NCBI GenBank assembly: GCA_021155145.1
Contig: JAJNPX010000135.1
Coordinates: 1-6,665, forward strand
Source: Acidisarcina sp.
Lineage (GTDB): Bacteria; Acidobacteriota; Blastocatellia; Pyrinomonadales; Pyrinomonadaceae
Reading direction: 5' to 3'
DNA: 6,665 bases
Part shown: piece after piece, positions 1 to 4,567 of the stretch
Numbering within the stretch: the stretch's first letter is position 1
Layout of the letters: each line of letters begins with the position of its first letter
Notes under the pieces: generated by a model
The model's input: the letters and a program-made list of their open reading frames with translations, nothing else
The model's database searches: none
Told to the model about the DNA's origin: nothing
Position numbers and translations under genes: made by a program

Positions 1-515
1 TTCTGCGGATTGTTGGACATCGCGCGGACCTTTCGCACGCCGAGGTCCCGAAGAATCTCGACGCATTGTTCATAACGGCGCGAATCGACGTCCAGGCCGA
101 GTCGCACGTTTGCTTCGATCGTGTCCGCGCCCTCGTCCTGCAGGGCATAAGCACGGATCTTGTTAATGATCCCGATCCCACGGCCTTCCTGCTGCTGATA
201 AACGATCACGCCTTTACCTTCTTTCTCGATCGTCCTCATGGCCAGCTCGAGCTGCTTGCCGCAGTCACATTTGGCCGAGTGGAATACATCGCCGGTGAGG
301 CACTGCGAATGGATGCGGAACGGCACCGGGGACCTCTCATCAAACTCGCCCTTGAATACAGCGACGAACTCCTCTTCGCTGATGAGCGAGCGATATCCGG
401 CGATCCGAAACTCTCCGTAATCGGTAGGGAGACGAGCCTCAGCAACCTTTTCGACGGTAGCGGCGGACGCGGGAATGAAGTCTGGTGACGTAATGCCGAC
501 CCTGCTTGTTATCAT
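1..515 (-). CDS. ribA: GTP cyclohydrolase II (RibA), N-terminal 171 residues, cut by window edge
   Basis: First committed enzyme of riboflavin synthesis: a cytosolic zinc enzyme that opens GTP to 2,5-diamino-6-ribosylamino-pyrimidinone 5'-phosphate, releasing formate and pyrophosphate. Read on the minus strand, the protein starts [13 protein letters not shown] and then follows the family closely: [11 protein letters not shown] at 24-36, HSQCLTGD at 69-76, and KCDCG at 82-86. Cys72, Cys83 and Cys85 match the three zinc ligands, [12 protein letters not shown] (108-119) is the GTP-binding stretch, and Tyr123 and Arg146 align with catalytic Tyr105 and Arg128 of the E. coli enzyme. About 40 C-terminal residues lie beyond base 1. 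The ATG at 515 is chosen because an in-frame TGA lies just upstream with no better start between, and a weak GGACG sits nine bases before it. That stop also excludes a fused RibB domain within this ORF, so this is standalone RibA. I see no FMN riboswitch. Identification is very secure. Confidence 0.96.
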   Translation of the reverse strand, partial: MITSRVGITSPDFIPASAATVEKVAEARLPTDYGEFRIAGYRSLISEEEFVAVFKGEFDERSPVPFRIHSQCLTGDVFHSAKCDCGKQLELAMRTIEKEGKGVIVYQQQEGRGIGIINKIRAYALQDEGADTIEANVRLGLDVDSRRYEQCVEILRDLGVRKVRAMSNNPQ

Positions 516-570
516 AATTTTTCGTCCAAATAACTGCTGTCACAATTTTCGCCCGGCAGGAGGATTTGGA

Positions 571-602
571 TTCGCCGCGGTCTCCAAAAAGGCCGCGGCG
601 AA
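571..602. repeat. inverted repeat overlapping the terminator
   Basis: TTCGCCGCGG (571-580) and CCGCGGCGAA (593-602) form a perfect 10-bp inverted repeat with a 12-base spacer. The right arm is shared with the terminator stem at 586-615, so the two hairpins exclude each other. CCGCGG occurs three times in 40 bases (575-580, 593-598, 608-613). No T-tract follows this second hairpin on either strand. Confidence 0.75.
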
Positions 603-615
603 TAATGCCGCGGCC
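586..615 (-). terminator. intrinsic terminator of the DUF2911 gene
   Basis: On the minus strand a perfect 9-bp GC stem, GGCCGCGGC/GCCGCGGCC (607-615 with 591-599), closes a 7-base loop and runs directly into TTTTT (586-590). It starts 24 bases after the stop codon of the DUF2911 gene and 70 bases before the ribA start, so ribA probably needs its own promoter or read-through. Confidence 0.85.
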
Positions 616-638
616 CGTCACTCCGGATAAAAGCGATA

Positions 639-1601
639 CTAGTTCGTCTTTCCCGATCTGATGTCTGCGGCCCTCTTTTCGAGCGCGGCCACATCGGCCT
701 TTTCCGCCTTGCCTAACTCGATGGCTTTTTCGGTGGCGGCGAGGGCTTCCTGCGTTTTACCGGCGTTGAACAGGATATTTGACTTGGCCCGGTAGTTCGC
801 GAAGTTAGGCTTTGCCGCGATCTGCATATCCACGGCTTTCAACGCCTGCTCGAACCAGCGGCTTGCGTCAGCGTCCAGCTTGTTCTGTTTGGCGAACATC
901 GCGGCGTTGAAAGGCCTCTGCCATTCGTCGGGCTTTGCCCCATCGACATACTCTTTTAGCCGGCGCATCGTCGAGCCGACAACGTCCTTGACCTGCACGG
1001 TGAACGGGACCGAGAGCTTTTCCCACCGAAGCTTGACGGTTGCGGTATCATCGGCGACCTGGTCCATCGAGAACGTCAAAAGCTCCTGGCTGTCGGCGAC
1101 CCACTGCGGCTTGGACTTGACGCGAAGGGCATCTTTGGCCGAATCGTATGAAAAACTGCCCCACTGGCCGTCGTCCTTGTTGAAGATAAACGTCCAGTCG
1201 TCCTTGCCGGGGATCGAATGGAGGCTGTAGGTACCGGCGGCAAGCGGCTGGCCGTTCACCAACACATCGTCGTTCACCACGAAAAGCGTCGCCTCGTTCG
1301 CTCCGGTCCGCCAAACGTGTCCCCAAGGCACAAGAGGCGCTCCGGCGGGCCGAACGTTTTGATTGTCCAGCGTGCCCTCACCCTTTACATCGGTCGGCCA
1401 ATCGCCGTAGACAGTTCGGCCCTTTACGGCCGGGCGGCTGTAGGTGATCGAGACTTCAGAGGTCCCGACCGTCTGGGTGACCGTCGCTTTCTGGCTTGCC
1501 CGAGGCAGAGGCGGGCGGACCTGCGCGTCCGCGAATCGAACGGCTGACAAAACGAAAATCAGTGCGAAAGACACAAATAGTGAGCGTCTGAAACTAAACA
1601 T
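639..1601 (-). CDS. exported DUF2911 domain protein with C-terminal TPR-like region
   Basis: A 320-residue protein of the DUF2911 family (function unknown), probably periplasmic or surface-exposed. Residues 1-26 are a Sec signal peptide: basic FRR, a hydrophobic run, then an ADA cleavage site before Gln27. The DUF2911 core covers roughly 35-205, with the family signatures YSRPAVKGR (54-62), VPWGHVWRTGANEAT (91-105), AGTYSLHSIPG (122-132) and WTFIFNK (136-142). A polar stretch of about 20 residues separates KGRTVYG from the WRTGANE block. After about 225 the sequence is helical and TPR-like, with KPNFANYRAKSNILFNAGK and EALAATEKAIELGKA, suggesting a binding platform. The start is the ATG at 1601 because GGAGGAG lies six bases upstream; an in-frame TTG at 1616 overlaps that ribosome site. 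It is a single gene ended by the terminator at 586-615. Family call is firm; molecular role unknown. Confidence 0.93.
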   Translation of the reverse strand: MFSFRRSLFVSFALIFVLSAVRFADAQVRPPLPRASQKATVTQTVGTSEVSITYSRPAVKGRTVYGDWPTDVKGEGTLDNQNVRPAGAPLVPWGHVWRTGANEATLFVVNDDVLVNGQPLAAGTYSLHSIPGKDDWTFIFNKDDGQWGSFSYDSAKDALRVKSKPQWVADSQELLTFSMDQVADDTATVKLRWEKLSVPFTVQVKDVVGSTMRRLKEYVDGAKPDEWQRPFNAAMFAKQNKLDADASRWFEQALKAVDMQIAAKPNFANYRAKSNILFNAGKTQEALAATEKAIELGKAEKADVAALEKRAADIRSGKTN

Positions 1602-1606
1602 CGAGA

Positions 1607-1613
1607 TCTCCTC
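1607..1613 (-). promoter_or_regulatory. ribosome binding site deciding the DUF2911 start
   Basis: GGAGGAG on the minus strand, six bases before ATG 1601. It is near-perfect and makes the upstream in-frame TTG (1616), which immediately precedes and partly overlaps the site, an unlikely start. Confidence 0.85.
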
Positions 1614-1635
1614 CAAAACTCAAGAATTTCTTACG

Positions 1636-1664
1636 ATTATGCACGCAAAGTGCGGTTCCATCCA
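1636..1664 (-). promoter_or_regulatory. candidate promoter of the DUF2911 gene
   Basis: On the minus strand CATAAT (1641-1636) resembles a -10 box, preceded directly by TG. A poor -35 match, TGGATG (1664-1659), lies 17 bases upstream. Transcription would begin near 1629, giving a leader of about 28 bases. The -35 box overlaps a 7-bp inverted repeat (1657-1691). Assigned by eye from weak consensus matches. Confidence 0.35.
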
Positions 1665-1792
1665 TCTTGATTTTGGGATAATACGGATGGAGGTCCAAAC
1701 AGGTTTAGGTAAAACCGGTTCATTCCGGCCTGTGAAGCTCAGGCCTCCCTAAGTAGAAATCGGGATTCCGGACTGTGGTTACCGGGCCCCAC

Positions 1793-1868
1793 AAAAAAAC
1801 ATCCGTGTATCCAGCGTATTCGGAGTAAGGCAGCAACCAAACGAACCAAAATAGCAAAGATACACGGA
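1793..1868 (-). terminator. candidate long-loop terminator or 3' element behind the EF-G2 gene
   Basis: TCCGTGTATC and GATACACGGA (1859-1868 with 1802-1811) are a perfect 10-bp inverted repeat around a 47-base spacer. On the minus strand the second arm is followed by TG and then seven T (1799-1793). The T-tract in the correct position and orientation suggests transcript termination about 160-230 bases after the EF-G2 stop. The loop is far longer than usual for an intrinsic terminator and shows only a 4-bp internal pairing, so the assignment is tentative. Confidence 0.45.
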
Positions 1869-2027
1869 AGACCGTGCCGGACACAGCCGGCGAACTTTTG
1901 ATGCAGCCTCAAGGATTCGTGTTACCTACCCTCGTATTGCCGCCTACGTCGCACCCGCTGCATTACTCTGCTTTGGGCACATCCTTGCCGCTCTCGCCGT
2001 CTTGCGGACGAGAGTGTCCGTGCTCCG

Positions 2028-4133
2028 TTATTCGTCGTCGTCGTGGGCACGGACTCGACCCGCGGCGACTGCTTCGTCGATGACCTTTTGGGCCAGATTG
2101 TGCGGCAGCGGGTCGTAGTGCGAAAACTGCATATGATACGAGCCGCGGGCCTGGGTCACCGAATTAAGCTTCGATTGATAGTCTAACATTTCTGAGAGCG
2201 GAACCTTAGCTTTTATTACCTGTTGTTTTCCGCGCATGTCCATACCGGCGACGCGGCCGCGTCGGCTGTTGAGGTCGCCCATAATGTCGCCGCTAACCTC
2301 TTGAGGCGTAAAGACTTCTACGTCCATGATCGGTTCAAGAAGTGTCGGCCGGGCCTTTTCCATTGCCGCTCTGTATGCTTTTCGTCCAGCCGCTCGGAAC
2401 GAATGTTCGTCCGAATCTACCGTGTGATAGCTTCCATCGATCAAGGTCACACGGAAATCGACCATCGGGTAACCCGCGACGTAACCTGTCTGCGCGGCCT
2501 CCAAAATGCCCTTTTCCACTGCAGGACGAAAATTCTGCGGGATCGCACCGCCGAAGATCTTATCGACCCATTCGAAACCGGCGCCGCGTTCGAGCGGCTC
2601 GAAGATGCACTTGCAGTCGCCGAATTGCCCGCGTCCGCCGGACTGCTTCTTGTGCCGGCCCTGGACCTCGACCTGCGTCGTGATCGTCTCCTTATAGGGC
2701 ACCTTGGGCGGATGCAGTGCGACCTCTACGTGATAGCGTTTATTGAGTTTATCGACGACGGTCTCGATATGAAGCTGTCCCGAACCGGAAAGTATGAACT
2801 CTTTGGTCTGGGCATCGCGGTCGAAATGGAGAGACGGATCCTCCTCAAGGATCTTATGCAGGGCAACGGAGATCTTTTCTTCGTCGGCCCTCGATTTCGG
2901 CTCGATCGCAAAAGCGATGGCGGCCTCCGGATATTCCACTTTTGGATAAACTATGGGTTTCGCCTTATCGCACAGCGTGTCGCCGGTCTGCGTCTCCCGG
3001 AGTTTCACGACCGCGATTATATCGCCGGTCTGGGCCTCGTTCACCTTATCCAGGGTCTTTCCGTTGATCACGTGCAGAGCGCCGAGGCGTTCTGGCGTAT
3101 CGCGAGACGAGTTGTAAACGGTCGCGTCGGATGCGACCTTGCCGGAGACGACCTTCATGACGTTGATCCGCCCGGCGAACGGGTCGGCGATGGTGCGGAA
3201 AACGTATGCGGAAAAGGGTTCGTCGTTAGAGTATTTTCTCGTGATGCGGTCGCCGGCCATCTCCGAGTCGGTGTATCCGTATTCCGACTCATGCGTCGCC
3301 GGATTTGGCGCGAATTCGACGATGTGATCGAGCAGTATCTGCAATCCGGCGAGCGTGTTGGCCGAAACGGCATAGACCGGGCACAGTTTGCTGTTGGCGA
3401 TGGCCCTTGCGAGGTTCGGGTAAATATCCTCTTCTGGCAAGGTGCCGTCGTTAAAATACTTTTCCATCAAGGCGTCGTCGGATTCGGCAACGATCTCGAT
3501 CAGGCGTTCACGGGTGCGGTCAAAGACGTCGCGGCCGGATTCCGGGATAGGGATCTCTTTCGCTTTGCCGTTCTCGTCGAACTCATACGCCTTCTGATGC
3601 ACGACATCCACAACGCCCTTAAAGTCGCTTTCCTGGCCTATCGGCAGTGTGAAGGGAACGATCGAACGAGCGAAACTGGACGTCGCGGTCTCAAGCGCGT
3701 GGCCGAAATCGGCATGTTCCTTGTCGATCTTATTTATCACCATGAACCGCGGCAAAAGAAATTCGTTCGCATATTGCCAGGTCTTTTCGGTCTGCACCTC
3801 GATACCGTGGACGCCGTCGACGACTACAAGGGCACAGTCCGCAACGCGGAGTGCGGGCCTCGCGTGCGAGACAAACGCGGCATAGCCGGGAGTGTCGATC
3901 AGGTTTATCTTTGTATCTTTGTATTCGAGATGGGCGAAATTGTTGTTTAGCGAGACCTTTCGTTCGATCGAGTCTTCGTCGTAGTCGGTGATCGTGGTGC
4001 CTTCGTCGACTTTTCCCCAGCGTGGCGTAGATCCGGCAACATAGGCAAGCGACGCGGCGAGCTGGGTTTTACCCGCGTCGCCGTGTCCAATGATAGCCAT
4101 GTTTCTGAGATTTTCAGTAGAAAATGCTTTCAT
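2028..4133 (-). CDS. fusA: elongation factor G-like translational GTPase (EF-G2/FusA2 type)
   Basis: A 701-residue cytosolic GTPase with the full EF-G architecture, expected to act on the ribosome. G domain: P-loop GHGDAGKT (16-23), DTPGY (80-84), NKID (134-137), VSAN (256-259). Domain II is about 305-390, domain III holds GQLHIE (452-457), and domain IV starts near YKET (479-482) with SGGRGQFG (497-504) and GSYHTVDS. Domain V ends with LSEML and a conserved-looking HMQFSHYDPLP, followed by an acidic HDDDE tail. Two departures from housekeeping EF-G stand out: the catalytic-histidine position after DTPG is Tyr84, and switch I lacks the RGITI segment. Both are as I recall for the EF-G2 branch (Thermus EF-G-2, mycobacterial FusA2). 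ATG 4133 is chosen because MKAFSTENLRN fits the family N-terminus; the longer GTG frame from 4238 adds a non-conserved 35 residues. AAGGAG lies 13 bases upstream, rather far, so a TTG at 4142 is possible. Whether it is the main or an accessory factor cannot be told here. Confidence 0.93.
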   Translation of the reverse strand: MKAFSTENLRNMAIIGHGDAGKTQLAASLAYVAGSTPRWGKVDEGTTITDYDEDSIERKVSLNNNFAHLEYKDTKINLIDTPGYAAFVSHARPALRVADCALVVVDGVHGIEVQTEKTWQYANEFLLPRFMVINKIDKEHADFGHALETATSSFARSIVPFTLPIGQESDFKGVVDVVHQKAYEFDENGKAKEIPIPESGRDVFDRTRERLIEIVAESDDALMEKYFNDGTLPEEDIYPNLARAIANSKLCPVYAVSANTLAGLQILLDHIVEFAPNPATHESEYGYTDSEMAGDRITRKYSNDEPFSAYVFRTIADPFAGRINVMKVVSGKVASDATVYNSSRDTPERLGALHVINGKTLDKVNEAQTGDIIAVVKLRETQTGDTLCDKAKPIVYPKVEYPEAAIAFAIEPKSRADEEKISVALHKILEEDPSLHFDRDAQTKEFILSGSGQLHIETVVDKLNKRYHVEVALHPPKVPYKETITTQVEVQGRHKKQSGGRGQFGDCKCIFEPLERGAGFEWVDKIFGGAIPQNFRPAVEKGILEAAQTGYVAGYPMVDFRVTLIDGSYHTVDSDEHSFRAAGRKAYRAAMEKARPTLLEPIMDVEVFTPQEVSGDIMGDLNSRRGRVAGMDMRGKQQVIKAKVPLSEMLDYQSKLNSVTQARGSYHMQFSHYDPLPHNLAQKVIDEAVAAGRVRAHDDDE

Positions 4134-4146
4134 CGTCGGCAAGAAA

Positions 4147-4152
4147 CTCCTT
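4147..4152 (-). promoter_or_regulatory. ribosome binding site of the EF-G2 gene
   Basis: AAGGAG on the minus strand. It lies 13 bases before ATG 4133 but only four before the in-frame TTG at 4142, so neither spacing is ideal. It still excludes starts further upstream such as the GTG at 4238. Confidence 0.6.
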
Positions 4153-4177
4153 AAAAATGGATTTCCAGCTTCCGGTA

Positions 4178-4234
4178 TCAGGCCGTCTGGCCGCGAAAGC
4201 ATTCCCGGAAGAGCAACGCCGGGAGGCGGCCTGA
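4178..4234 (-). promoter_or_regulatory. nested stem-loop in the EF-G2 leader
   Basis: TCAGGCCG (4178-4185) and CGGCCTGA (4227-4234) form a perfect 8-bp outer stem. Inside it TCCCGG/CCGGGA (4203-4208, 4219-4224) forms a 6-bp hairpin with a 10-base loop. If the promoter at 4260-4288 is right, this structure starts about 20 bases into the mRNA and leaves the ribosome site free. No known riboswitch class is recognised. Confidence 0.5.
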
Positions 4235-4259
4235 ACACTCGAATGGTTGGTAACTTCCT

Positions 4260-4288
4260 AATTTAACTGACCGTTAACACTTTCGCAA
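4260..4288 (-). promoter_or_regulatory. candidate promoter of the EF-G2 gene
   Basis: On the minus strand TTGCGA (4288-4283) and TAAATT (4265-4260) each match four of six sigma-70 consensus bases and are separated by exactly 17 bases. The start of transcription would be near 4253, giving a leader of about 120 bases that contains the nested stem at 4178-4234. Confidence 0.45.
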
Positions 4289-4391
4289 GAAGAGTTTCTC
4301 GCGGCCGGGGCTCCGGCTGCCCGAACGGCGTACGGCGGGTAGTTCCCGAAGGCGGTATGATAGGTTTGGCCGCCGTCAAACGCATTAAAAT

Positions 4392-4419
4392 TTGAATTTT
4401 GGGCGTTTCGGTGTAAAAC
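4392..4419 (+). promoter_or_regulatory. candidate promoter of the TPR gene
   Basis: TTGAAT (4392-4397) and TAAAAC (4414-4419), each four of six to consensus, are separated by 16 bases, in the only AT-rich patch of the region. The -35 box overlaps the palindrome AAAATT-TG-AATTTT (4387-4400), which could be an operator. Transcription would start near 4426, giving a leader of about 140 bases. Confidence 0.4.
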
Positions 4420-4500
4420 TAAGGGCGCTTTCGGGAAAGTTCGGCCGCTCCGCTGTGCAAAACGATGTCGCGGTAAACGTCACAGCTTAGTTGTCGCATC

Positions 4501-4549
4501 GAACCGGCAGGTTCACCCGCGTTCAACCCCTGGGCCGTTAGCGGCCAGG
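4501..4549 (+). promoter_or_regulatory. two tandem hairpins in the TPR gene leader
   Basis: GAACC-GGCA-GGTTC (4501-4514) is a 5-bp stem with a tetraloop. CCTGGGCCG-TTAG-CGGCCAGG (4529-4549) is an 8-bp stem with one bulged G and a tetraloop, ending seven bases before the GAGG ribosome site (4557-4560). They could influence translation or mRNA stability; no known riboswitch is recognised. Confidence 0.45.
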
Positions 4550-4567
4550 ACCAAAAGAGGAAAGACC

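Larger units (their letters stand above)
1602..2027. other. gene-free region between the DUF2911 and EF-G2 genes
   Basis: No convincing gene is present here. From left to right it holds the DUF2911 ribosome site and candidate promoter, the 7-bp inverted repeat TCCATCC/GGATGGA (1657-1663, 1685-1691), a short GGCCTG/CAGGCC hairpin (1727-1745), the long-loop stem with T7 tail (1793-1868), a GCCGG/CCGGC hairpin (1876-1891), and just after the EF-G2 stop an imperfect 9-bp hairpin (1991-2014) without a T-tract. A 69-codon GTG reading frame at 1874 overlaps the EF-G2 end and has no protein-like character. Confidence 0.7.
4134..4567. other. divergent intergenic region between the EF-G2 and TPR genes
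   Basis: No gene is supported here. The left part is the structured leader and promoter of the EF-G2 gene (minus). The middle has several GC-rich inverted repeats: GCCGG/CCGGC (4304-4317), ACGGCGG/CCGCCGT (4332-4338, 4370-4376), and TTCCCGAA/TTCGGGAA (4343-4350, 4430-4437). CCCGAA followed by a GGCG run also recurs at 4320 and 4345. An AT-rich palindrome (4387-4400) leads into the candidate TPR-gene promoter, whose leader carries two tandem hairpins (4501-4549). Confidence 0.7.

Noticed and set aside
66..488. Plus-strand reading frame of 140 codons opposite ribA
   Set aside because: The minus strand encodes conserved RibA zinc-binding and catalytic motifs throughout, so this is its shadow.
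516..585. Possible FMN riboswitch in front of ribA
   Set aside because: The gap to the upstream terminator is only 70 bases and none of the conserved RFN-element segments are present.
1602..2027. tRNA or other known RNA gene in the gap
   Set aside because: No cloverleaf arms or T-loop consensus were found, and the visible stems fit terminator or leader roles better.
1874..2083. Small plus-strand GTG reading frame in the gap behind the EF-G2 gene
   Set aside because: No ribosome site, low-complexity Pro/Leu/Arg composition, and its 3' third overlaps the EF-G2 coding end.
2223..3950. Plus-strand reading frame of 575 codons opposite the EF-G2 gene
   Set aside because: It is a mirror of a strongly coding gene with all EF-G motifs on the other strand. 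It has no recognisable domain and no ribosome site, and long antisense frames are expected in GC-rich genes.
4134..4238. N-terminal extension of the EF-G2 protein from GTG 4238
   Set aside because: The extra 35 residues are Pro/Gly-rich and unlike the family, contain the ribosome site, and overlap the leader stem.
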